Source of the DNA: G958295935 sp965224235
GTDB taxonomy: Bacteria; Chloroflexota; Dehalococcoidia; Lucifugimonadales; Lucifugimonadaceae
Length of the DNA stretch: 64,000 nt
Direction of reading: 5' to 3'
Assembly: GCA_965224235.1 (NCBI GenBank)
Contig: CBDCYP010000002.1
Coordinates: forward strand, 1,488,001-1,552,000
Numbering within the stretch: the stretch's first letter is position 1; each line of letters opens with the position of its first letter. Shown piece by piece: positions 37,179 through 46,470 of this stretch. The translations under genes and the position numbers were made by a program. Under the pieces are notes generated by a model. The model ran no database searches. It saw only the letters and a program-made list of their open reading frames with translations, and had not been told where the DNA came from.

Positions 37179-37404
37179 CCGCGTGCGAACCTCCGGCGAT
37201 CCAATTTGGTCAGGAGGTTCGCAGCGCGTGTTAGCGAGGCATCTGAGGTTTCTGGTCAAACTGTGCGTCAACTACAGCGGTTAGATATGGGGTCTACGGC
37301 GCGAAAGGAAGAAAGAGCGAGATTTGCAAGCGCCGAACGCCCCGAAAACGTGGGAAAGGGCTTAAACTTGACGCTCTCTGGTCATCACAATAGTGATCGA
37401 CCGG
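37179..37404 (+). promoter_or_regulatory. CRISPR leader
   Basis: Non-coding 226 bp directly before the first repeat, on the cas2 side and in the transcription direction of the array, so it is the leader. It contains an exact 10-bp inverted repeat (GCGAACCTCC at 37185-37194, GGAGGTTCGC at 37213-37222). A TTGACG occurs at 37368-37373, but no good -10 follows it. Next to the first repeat is the short palindrome ATCAC-AATA-GTGAT. Repeat decay at the far end of the array supports this leader side. Confidence 0.72.
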
Positions 37405-40400
37405 GTCGCACTCACCCCACCGGGTGAGTGAGGATTGAAACAATGGATCAACAATGCCTTTCACAGCTCTATCACCGTCGCACTCACCCCACCGGGTGAG
37501 TGAGGATTGAAACAATTATGCAGGCGGCGAAGGCGCCGCCTGCAAAGACGTCGCACTCACCCCACCGGGTGAGTGAGGATTGAAACCTTAATTCGATCCG
37601 TACTGGCCCTCAGCGACTCTTGTCGCACTCACCCCACCGGGTGAGTGAGGATTGAAACTCGAAGCCGACGCCCCACATACCCCCGGGGGAACCGAGTCGC
37701 ACTCACCCCACCGGGTGAGTGAGGATTGAAACTTGTGTGCCCCCTAACAGGCCGGCTATGTGGGCGTTGTCGCACTCACCCCACCGGGTGAGTGAGGATT
37801 GAAACCGCTTAGGCCCACCGGGGACCGTCCCAGGCGATGAGGTCGCACTCACCCCACCGGGTGAGTGAGGATTGAAACATGCACATTCAAATTTCGGACG
37901 AAGAAGCACTACGAGTCGCACTCACCCCACCGGGTGAGTGAGGATTGAAACTGTTCGGCGTCTGATAGGACCATGTCGGTGTCGGTGGTCGCACTCACCC
38001 CACCGGGTGAGTGAGGATTGAAACCCTTGGTCAGGTCGTCTTTTTGCGCCTGTGTGATCCGTCGCACTCACCCCACCGGGTGAGTGAGGATTGAAACACT
38101 GGCCGGGGTTTGAACTGGTATCTCGATGCTCAAGTCGCACTCACCCCACCGGGTGAGTGAGGATTGAAACTATTCCTACCCCTTAGGCCCACCGGGGAGA
38201 GTCCCAGGTCGCACTCACCCCACCGGGTGAGTGAGGATTGAAACCTGGGACCAGAGGCAGAGGCCAGCGGTCAGGTCGTTGTCGCACTCACCCCACCGGG
38301 TGAGTGAGGATTGAAACCGCGGTGTTGCCTGCCGCTGTGTAGTCTCGGTAGTCGTCGCACTCACCCCACCGGGTGAGTGAGGATTGAAACCCGTACTTGA
38401 CCTTGATGAACGGGAGGCGGACCTGGTCGCACTCACCCCACCGGGTGAGTGAGGATTGAAACCATCCCGGCATAAGCGCAGGCATAGCCAAACTCGAGTC
38501 GCACTCACCCCACCGGGTGAGTGAGGATTGAAACAGTACGAAGAGGGTGACCCCGCCCTCCAGTACATGCAAGTCGCACTCACCCCACCGGGTGAGTGAG
38601 GATTGAAACTCATGCTTCGAGCCCCACTCAATTATTGTGCGAACGTCGCACTCACCCCACCGGGTGAGTGAGGATTGAAACACTGCGTGCTCACTCTTAT
38701 TGACTATGACTTGGGCGGCGTCGCACTCACCCCACCGGGTGAGTGAGGATTGAAACAGTGACGGCTGTGTGACACTGGCGACGCAGAGCAATGTCGCACT
38801 CACCCCACCGGGTGAGTGAGGATTGAAACCAGGCTTGCGTTACTGCCGCCGTGATCTTGTCCCGTCGCACTCACCCCACCGGGTGAGTGAGGATTGAAAC
38901 GCCTTCTGTTGGCGATAAAGCGACTACGTTGTACATGTCGCACTCACCCCACCGGGTGAGTGAGGATTGAAACCCGAAAGGGAGCAACGGGCGGCGGGCG
39001 AGCACTACAGTCGCACTCACCCCACCGGGTGAGTGAGGATTGAAACATTCGCATTCCATCGGTAGAAACCCCGGAACGAATAGTCGCACTCACCCCACCG
39101 GGTGAGTGAGGATTGAAACAACGCGTTGATCGCGTACTTCCCCGAGTCCGGGGACGTGTCGCACTCACCCCACCGGGTGAGTGAGGATTGAAACAGGGAA
39201 GTCACAAATGGCCTCCTCTTGCGCCCACGGGTCGCACTCACCCCACCGGGTGAGTGAGGATTGAAACTTGTAACTGTCCTTTACCACGTATTTCACGACG
39301 TAGTCGCACTCACCCCACCGGGTGAGTGAGGATTGAAACACGCGGCCGTTATCTACGGCTCAGCGACGAACGGCGTCGCACTCACCCCACCGGGTGAGTG
39401 AGGATTGAAACTCGTGCTCGCAAGCCGCAAGACGCTTGAAGACCGTGTCGCACTCACCCCACCGGGTGAGTGAGGATTGAAACAGCGTAATGCTTCCCGA
39501 CGATGTACCAGTCCGGCGTCGCACTCACCCCACCGGGTGAGTGAGGATTGAAACTGGTCTCGGGCGATGGCGAACAAGTTCGTCGGCCGAGGGTCGCACT
39601 CACCCCACCGGGTGAGTGAGGATTGAAACTACGACGCGCAGCCTGCCCAGCGATACGACGCGGTCCACGTCGCACTCACCCCACCGGGTGAGTGAGGATT
39701 GAAACCGGCCCGCCCGTAATTGCTCTTGATGCACGTTAAAGTCGCACTCACCCCACCGGGTGAGTGAGGATTGAAACTATTGCACTCGGCGAACATCTGG
39801 TGACGTGGTCAACGTCGCACTCACCCCACCGGGTGAGTGAGGATTGAAACGGCTTGTTTGGTCGTGGGCTCCCCCTCAACTGGCAAGTCGCACTCACCCC
39901 ACCGGGTGAGTGAGGATTGAAACGCCAATCGCTGCCGCCATATCCCGCCGGATAACCGATTGTCGCACTCACCCCACCGGGTGAGTGAGGATTGAAACAA
40001 CTATCGCGTCAATCGGGGCCGTTATATCCATGCCGTCGCACTCACCCCACCGGGTGAGTGAGGATTGAAACATCTGTTCCTTTCGATCTGTAGGTAGACC
40101 AACAATCGTCGCACTCACCCCACCGGGTGAGTGAGGATTGAAACGATATCCCGGCGCCGACCTCACGCCCCACATGCCCGTCGCACTCACCCCACCGGGT
40201 GAGTGAGGATTGAAACTTTTTCCGACTTCGGCTCATCGCCTGGGACGCCCCGTCGCACTCACCCCACCGGGTGAGTGAGGATTGAAACGCCGCCGCTCGC
40301 ACGATATACGGCGCAGCCGCCGACGTCGCACTCACCCCACCGGGTGAGTGAGGATTGAAACCTCAACCACGATAGCAACCCGCATGTGCCGCAGGAAAGT

Positions 40401-43205
40401 CGCACTCACCCCACCGGGTGAGTGAGGATTGAAACTTCAAGGCACAGTCGAGCGTGTTGTGTTCTAAGAGTGGTCGCACTCACCCCACCGGGTGAGTGAG
40501 GATTGAAACCATTGGGTCGTAGGTGGTCATGGGGCATGCCTGCTTGTCGCACTCACCCCACCGGGTGAGTGAGGATTGAAACCATTGGGTTGTAGGTGTT
40601 GTTGGTCATGAGGCATGGTCGCACTCACCCCACCGGGTGAGTGAGGATTGAAACTGCATCGCCGCAATCATGTAGGTACCAGGGCCCGCGGGTCGCACTC
40701 ACCCCACCGGGTGAGTGAGGATTGAAACCTATAGATCGAGGCCTGCCTGATCTCCCACCAGCTTGTCGCACTCACCCCACCGGGTGAGTGAGGATTGAAA
40801 CCAAAATCTCGCGCTGTGAGACCTGTTCCGATGCTTCCAGTCGCACTCACCCCACCGGGTGAGTGAGGATTGAAACATTGCGATCACGAGATGGGTAGGG
40901 TTGCTCGTCGACGTCGCACTCACCCCACCGGGTGAGTGAGGATTGAAACTATTCAAGGGCAGCTAACGCCCGGCTTGTCGTGCTTGTCGCACTCACCCCA
41001 CCGGGTGAGTGAGGATTGAAACAACACTTGTCGAAATTCATTAACAACCGTTACCAGTGGCATCTGTCGCACTCACCCCACCGGGTGAGTGAGGATTGAA
41101 ACTATTCAAGGGCAGCTAACGCCCGGCTTGTCGTGCTTGTCGCACTCACCCCACCGGGTGAGTGAGGATTGAAACGTCTAATTCGTTCGCGGTTAACATC
41201 TTTGGCATCGTCGCACTCACCCCACCGGGTGAGTGAGGATTGAAACACCGGGTGGAAGTCGGCATGCAACCTCAGGCGTTCAAGTCGCACTCACCCCACC
41301 GGGTGAGTGAGGATTGAAACCGTTTGAGTCCCAGCGCGGCGGCCCAATCTGCCGTGTCGCACTCACCCCACCGGGTGAGTGAGGATTGAAACCTTTACCT
41401 CGACTTTACACACAACATCGGACGACCCGTCGCACTCACCCCACCGGGTGAGTGAGGATTGAAACCTCGAAATTGCCCTCATAAACGCTTGACATATCCG
41501 GTCGCACTCACCCCACCGGGTGAGTGAGGATTGAAACCCGTTTAGGGGCCTGCCCCAGTTCGTCGTAAACCACCGTCGCACTCACCCCACCGGGTGAGTG
41601 AGGATTGAAACAGTTATGCAGACGGCGAAGGCGCCGCCTGCAAAGACGTCGCACTCACCCCACCGGGTGAGTGAGGATTGAAACCTTCTAATCCCGCCCA
41701 CGTCTCCGGTGTGATCGGGGGTCGCACTCACCCCACCGGGTGAGTGAGGATTGAAACCTTTGACGACGTACTTCGCCACGTAGTTGATGCCTGCAGTCGC
41801 ACTCACCCCACCGGGTGAGTGAGGATTGAAACTGGAGCCATCCGGCCAGCGATCTTCGCATGGTCTCGTCGCACTCACCCCACCGGGTGAGTGAGGATTG
41901 AAACGACGAAAAAACGATGCAGGGAACTGTGTGGTCTTGTCGCACTCACCCCACCGGGTGAGTGAGGATTGAAACCTCTATTGCCGCCGTCGATGCCGCC
42001 CGCGACGCGTACGGTCGCACTCACCCCACCGGGTGAGTGAGGATTGAAACTACTATCGTCTATCAGCGAATCGGGATGCCGCAGGGTCGCACTCACCCCA
42101 CCGGGTGAGTGAGGATTGAAACTCGCAACACGTGTACAGGGCGCGCCTGCCCTGTACGGTCGCACTCACCCCACCGGGTGAGTGAGATTGAAACAAGTGG
42201 GATTGTGACACCCGCGCCCGTGAACAACGGTCGCACTCACCCCACCGGGTGAGTGAGGATTGAAACCCGTGTCGGTGACCACCGTATCGGTGGGCAGTTC
42301 CACGTCGCACTCACCCCACCGGGTGAGTGAGGATTGAAACTCGTAGGCATACGCTGCACGTGCGGCAGAAGTCGACGTCGCACTCACCCCACCGGGTGAG
42401 TGAGGATTGAAACGATAAGAACTCGGCCATCTCGCCGAATTTGTCTAGTCGCACTCACCCCACCGGGTGAGTGAGGATTGAAACTCTCTTTGCTTGGTAA
42501 TAGGCCGGTGGGAAGTGGCACGTCGCACTCACCCCACCGGGTGAGTGAGGATTGAAACGCGGATTGGATAGACGGGGTATCTCTCTTTGCGAGAGTCGCA
42601 CTCACCCCACCGGGTGAGTGAGGATTGAAACCGCGGTGGAGTCCCAATAATCCAGCATGGCCCCGAGTCGCACTCACCCCACCGGGTGAGTGAGGATTGA
42701 AACACTCAGCCCGGCCGGCCGGTCAAGCGCGGGCAGTCGTCGCACTCACCCCACCGGGTGAGTGAGGATTGAAACCCAGGCGTCCCAACTCCAGCCGCCG
42801 ACGGTCTCGGTGTCGCACTCACCCCACCGGGTGAGTGAGGATTGAAACCACGTCATGGCCAAGTGTAGATAAAAAACGGCTGGAGTCGCACTCACCCCAC
42901 CGGGTGAGTGAGGATTGAAACACCTTCCGCTTGCGGTTGGTGGCTTGGGACACGCCCGTCGCACTCACCCCCCGGGGTGAGTGAGGATTGAAACAATTAC
43001 ATCGTGAATCTACTGAGCAAGATGAACAGTGTCGCACTCACCCCACCGGGTGAGTGAGGATTGAAACCCTTTAACCTACACATTAGTGAGCGGGATTTTG
43101 TGGTCGCACTCACCCCGCCGGGTGAGTGAGGATTGAAACCCGGGGTTCCGCTGGCCGTGCTAACGACAGCGAAACGTCGCACTCACCCCACCGGGTGAGT
43201 GAGGA
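37405..43205 (+). CRISPR. Type I-C CRISPR array, 80 repeats and 79 spacers
   Basis: The repeat is 37 nt, starting GTCGCACTCACCC and ending AGGATTGAAAC. The arms CACTCACCC and GGGTGAGTG form a 9-bp hairpin with loop CACC, and the last 11 nt match the usual I-C 5' crRNA handle. Counting repeat starts from 37405 to 43176 gives 80 repeats. Spacers are mostly 34-39 nt, with one of 43 nt at 41023-41065. Variant repeats cluster at the distal end: one base lost at 42159, two substitutions at 42958, one at 43103, and the last 7 nt replaced at 43176-43212. The array is probably read on the plus strand. Confidence 0.98.
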
Positions 43206-43784
43206 AATCCGCTTACGGGCACATCGCGTTGGTACCCTGCCAACTCACGTTCAATATGCACTTCACAGTTCGCTGTGTCTACGTCCCCCCTTGGAAAACC
43301 GCCGCCGGCCATACCACACCACCCACAATCACCACCTGGCCATCCATCGTCCCCCAAATAACCGCGCCCGCTATCTCCCCACACCCGCGCCCCCGTTCCA
43401 ATCCGCCCCTTAATTTACGCGCACGCGAACGCGCCCACACACGCCCACACACACGCGCGGAACACGCACCCATGTGCGCCAACCCCGCGCAGTCAACCCT
43501 CCCCCATCCCGCCATACCCGCGAACGGAGACCTTTGCGAAACTGTCTGTGTGAAGGCCTAGCCGCAAGATTCGACCCGTTGTTTAATCGTGAACCCCCGC
43601 CCCTGGATTCCGGCCCGGAAGCCGGAATGACGGTTTTTCAATGGTCTCCGAACGCGGGAACCACGCCTCAGCGCGCACTCCGTAAACATCGTGTATACAT
43701 ATCCCCACGCGCCCGCCGCCCCTGGCCAGCTCCCACCCCCCGTCGTCCCCGACACCGATCGGGGACCTCTGTGACATCCCCCTG
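43206..43784. other. Post-array intergenic region with purine-poor tract and interspersed repeats
   Basis: No convincing gene. From about 43280 to 43510 the plus strand is almost entirely C and A with few G (runs such as CACACACGCCCACACACACG), unlike the rest of the window. Around 43604-43631 is an imperfect inverted sequence of the GGATTCCGGCC...GCCGGAATGACG type, and near 43741-43766 one of the GTCCCCGAC...GATCGGGGAC type; both are common intergenic repeat words. Open frames here lack ribosome sites and coding character. Confidence 0.5.
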
Positions 43785-43813
43785 TTTACAAACTAGAACA
43801 CACGTTCTAATAT
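43785..43813 (+). promoter_or_regulatory. Sigma-70-type promoter with embedded LexA (SOS) box
   Basis: TTTACA at 43785-43790 and TAATAT at 43808-43813 are separated by exactly 17 nt. Between them TAGAACACACGTTCTA (43794-43809) is a palindrome that fits the Gram-positive/Chloroflexi-type LexA consensus GAAC-RNRY-GTTC (here ACAC in the centre). A repressor bound there would occlude polymerase. No protein gene follows; the downstream sequence is the proposed structured RNA. Confidence 0.55.
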
Positions 43814-43819
43814 CAACCT

Positions 43820-44442
43820 GAGTCGTTTCGATAAACGATGTCCATGCCAACCAACCCCATCGGAATGTAACGGGGGACAACTCTGGCCAGCGTCGAGGTA
43901 AACCTCACCTCGTGTTAAAGCCCGTTACAACTGAGAAAGGACGCGCCTGCTTTGGAAGAGGGCGCGGGTGAAACATGGATTCCCATGCCCCCGGCTGCGC
44001 AGCCGATAGGGGAAGGGAACGACTCGAACATGTCCTCTACGTAGGCGTGGGGGCTGATCCTGACCATGGCGTCTCGGGACCCGAAAGGCTAAAACTTGAA
44101 AAAGTGAGAGTGAGCGCCTGGGGAGCTATCGGAGTACGCCGCGGAGAACGAGCCGAAAAACCGGTAGCAAACGCGTCATAACCTTTTCGACGCCCGAACG
44201 TACCTCATTCAACCGGGGTGCGGGTAAAGAGCCAAATATCGTCTTCCCGCGCGGCCTTTTGCGGCCGCCCGTACCGGCGGGGTAGTTGCCGCCATACCGT
44301 GCGCTTGTCACACGGTCCGGGGAAGACAGAGGAAAAACCTACTTCCTGAAAAACGCCTCTCGGCTCCAGCCGGGTATATGGGGAAGGGACCACAGAGACA
44401 CTGTCAAACGAAGCAACCCCGGAACACCACCGGGGTTGCTTC
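43820..44442 (+). ncRNA. Candidate large structured non-coding RNA (novel)
   Basis: About 620 nt without a credible reading frame but with many exact helices. These are TCGTTT/AAACGA (43823/43833), TGTAACGGG/CCCGTTACA (43866/43921, 9 bp) enclosing CGAGGT/ACCTCG (43894/43907), and CGCGCC/GGCGCG (43942/43961). CATGG/CCATG (43974/43983), GGCT/AGCC (43993/44001), GCGGCC/GGCCGC near 44251 and the 13-bp hairpin at 44410-44442 follow. It starts just downstream of a strong promoter. I could not match it to tmRNA, RNase P, SRP or 6S RNA. A degenerate group II intron domain I is an alternative, but no domain V was found. Confidence 0.4.
44410..44442 (+). terminator. Strong hairpin, possible 3' end of the candidate ncRNA
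   Basis: GAAGCAACCCCGG (44410-44422) and CCGGGGTTGCTTC (44430-44442) pair perfectly over 13 bp with a 7-nt loop. No T-run follows, so intrinsic termination is not assured; it may instead stabilise a 3' end. Confidence 0.45.
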
Positions 44443-44750
44443 AACGCGCCACATTCACATCGTCGTTCCGGCCAAGGCCGGAACCCTCTACACACCCGTC
44501 GTCCCCGGCCACGATCGGGGACCTGCGCGTAACCCCCTCTACCGTGGGACAGGGCCGGGGTGAGGGTCCACCAAACCGTCGCCCCGGCAAAGGCCGCAAC
44601 CCACCACACCCGTCATCCCCGACCCCCCAATCGTGGACCCCCGCGTTGAGCGACCGGGCACATGGGCAACAGTTAAATAAACCGGAGACATAGGTAACAC
44701 TTTTACAGGCGTCTTGTCGACACGTCTTTAGGTATCACTGAGGATGCCGA
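44443..44750. repeat. Intergenic sequence with dispersed GC-rich repeat words
   Basis: No gene seen. It contains several palindromic words of the type GTTCCGGCC...GGCCGGAAC (44464-44484) and GTCCCCGGCC...GATCGGGGAC (44500-44522), and a diverged copy GTCATCCCCGACC near 44613. The same words occur at 43604-43766, on the other side of the candidate ncRNA. Confidence 0.45.
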
Positions 44751-45404
44751 TCAGGGTCCGGCATGGGTTACCCACGCCAGACCGTTCATCAACAGCCGCG
44801 TGAATCCGGCGTTGTGGCTTTCCGCGGCGTGACCCAGGGAGGTGTTGAATACACGGCCCTCGCCGTAGGTCGCCGTCCAGCCGAGCGGCCAGTCTGTGCC
44901 CTCGTACTCGGAGTGAAGAAATACGTTGGCCCTGGGCGACACGTTGAGCTCAATATAAAGCTCGTCCCAGGTTTCAAAGTCTTCGACCCCCGCTGCGCAC
45001 GGGTTGTCAGGGTCGGTTACTTTGACCGTGAACGTCATAAGCGGGGGGTGGGTGCTCTTTCCGGTAACCCATCCACCTGCGGTCATCTCCTGCATCGGCG
45101 GCCAATATGGGCACGAGTCCGGCGAGACGTGGATCGAAATCAACCCGCCGCCGTTCGAAACAAACGCATGCAGACCGTCCCGTTCCGCCTCTTCGAGGTC
45201 AACACCGAATCTCGGGTTGCGCCACATGTTGAGGATGATCGCGTCGTAGCTCGCCAAATCCGGCCGGGACAGTTCGTCTCCGGTACTCGTTACATCCACC
45301 CTGTGACCGGCCTCTCGCAGGATTTTCGCAAGAGACGGCGTCGTCAATTCCCATTTGTGGGATCCGCCAGTCCCCGGTGGATTCGTAACCAACATCATTC
45401 GCAT
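44751..45404 (-). CDS. ThuA-domain (class I glutamine amidotransferase-like) protein
   Basis: A 217-aa ThuA-family protein, found in sugar-catabolic clusters; its enzymatic role is not established. It opens MRMMLVTNPPGTGGSHKWEL, followed by DAIILNMWRN, NGGGLISIHVSPDSCPYW (the family's nucleophile-elbow region, here with HVSP), and TWDELYIELNVSP. The C-terminus holds GWTATYGEGRVFNTSLGH, a strong ThuA signature. It is divergent from the hydroxypyruvate-isomerase-like gene across 158 bp, and the two are probably functionally linked in carbohydrate turnover. Confidence 0.82.
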   Translation of the reverse strand: MRMMLVTNPPGTGGSHKWELTTPSLAKILREAGHRVDVTSTGDELSRPDLASYDAIILNMWRNPRFGVDLEEAERDGLHAFVSNGGGLISIHVSPDSCPYWPPMQEMTAGGWVTGKSTHPPLMTFTVKVTDPDNPCAAGVEDFETWDELYIELNVSPRANVFLHSEYEGTDWPLGWTATYGEGRVFNTSLGHAAESHNAGFTRLLMNGLAWVTHAGP

Positions 45405-45562
45405 GGGCTCGGGCTCCTGTGGGTTGTGTTTGTGGGTCGATTATGCGCTACTGACATTCGATGTAACGCGACTTGAGCCGCGTATCCCGCGCCCGTACGA
45501 TACTTCCACCGAGCTTGACAGCCCGGCAGATCCATAACCCACGGGAGAAAAAGGTACTACAA

Positions 45563-46339
45563 ATGGTAAGACTTGCCGCAAATCTGACACTGATGTTTAA
45601 CGAAGTCGATTTCCTCGACCGGTTTGGCGCAGCAGCAGCAGCCGGATTCAAGGGCGTTGAATACCTATTCCCGTACGACTATCCGGCCGAATCCATTGCT
45701 GAGCAATTGGACAAACACGGCCTCGAACAGGTCCTGTTCGACTTTCCGGCCGGCGATTGGGACGGGGGGGACCGGGGCCTTGCGTGCATCCCTGATCGTG
45801 TCGGTGAATTCCAGGACTCGGTCGGTCTGGCTCTCAACTACGCCAAGGTTCTCGGTTGCACCCGTCTTACGTGTCTCGCAGGCATCGCGCCCGACTCCGT
45901 CGATCCTGCAACGATAGAGCAGACGATGGTCGACAATCTCAAGTTCTCCGCCGCGGCGGCGGCCGACAGCGGCGTGACGGTCCTGGTCGAACCGTTGAAC
46001 ACACGGGACGTAACAGGCACGTACGTCTACACGTCAAGCCATGGCAGATCGCTCGTGGAGTCCGCCGCCTCTCCCATCGTCAAATTGCAGTACGACGTCT
46101 ACCACATGCAGATCATGGAAGGCGACCTGGCGCCCACGATCGAGGCCAACATGGACGTCATCCACCATTTCCAGTTGGCGGACAATCCGGGCCGAAATGA
46201 ACCCGGTACCGGCGAAATCAACTACGACTACCTGCTGCCCCACATCGACGGCCTCGGATACCAAGGATGGATCGGCTGCGAATATCGCCCGGCTGGCCGG
46301 ACCGAGGACGGGCTCGGCTGGGCCCGGAAGTACCTCTAG
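45563..46339 (+). CDS. hyi: Hydroxypyruvate isomerase family TIM-barrel protein
   Basis: A 258-aa xylose-isomerase-like TIM barrel that in its family interconverts hydroxypyruvate and tartronate semialdehyde. Signature segments are LAANLTLMFNEVDFLDRF, GFKGVEYLFPYD, VLVEPLNTRDVTGTYV with the catalytic Glu, KLQYDVYHMQIMEGD (metal Asp/His), FQLADNPGRNEPGTGEINY, and IGCEYRP with the second Glu. The ATG at 45563 follows a GGAGAAAAAGG stretch and gives the typical length; the frame opens earlier at 45473. The beta-hydroxyacid dehydrogenase at 2235 could act in the same pathway. Confidence 0.85.
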   Translation: MVRLAANLTLMFNEVDFLDRFGAAAAAGFKGVEYLFPYDYPAESIAEQLDKHGLEQVLFDFPAGDWDGGDRGLACIPDRVGEFQDSVGLALNYAKVLGCTRLTCLAGIAPDSVDPATIEQTMVDNLKFSAAAAADSGVTVLVEPLNTRDVTGTYVYTSSHGRSLVESAASPIVKLQYDVYHMQIMEGDLAPTIEANMDVIHHFQLADNPGRNEPGTGEINYDYLLPHIDGLGYQGWIGCEYRPAGRTEDGLGWARKYL

Positions 46340-46470
46340 CCGAATTCGGGGCGACGTGACAGGGTTTTCCGGCGCAGACCAGTTGCCGGCAAAAACCCCG
46401 AGCAATAGCGGGAAAACCCGCAGAGGGAGATTCACCGTAACTATGTGACAGTAGTAGACCCGGAGTACGC

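Noticed and set aside
37703..43182. Many open frames of 60-170 codons on the minus strand with recurring FQSSLTRWGECD and FNPHSPGGVSAT
   Set aside because: They are translations of the CRISPR repeat; no ribosome sites and periodicity equal to the repeat unit.
43126..43821. Open frames across the C-rich tract
   Set aside because: Pro/His/Thr-rich products created by skewed composition, no start signals, no recognisable domain.
44041..44180. Group I or group II intron core within the candidate ncRNA
   Set aside because: No domain V hairpin, no P7/G-binding core and no intron-encoded protein could be found; kept only as an alternative.
44286..44693. Open frame over the end of the candidate ncRNA and the following repeats
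   Set aside because: Crosses the 13-bp hairpin and dispersed repeat words; composition is not coding-like.
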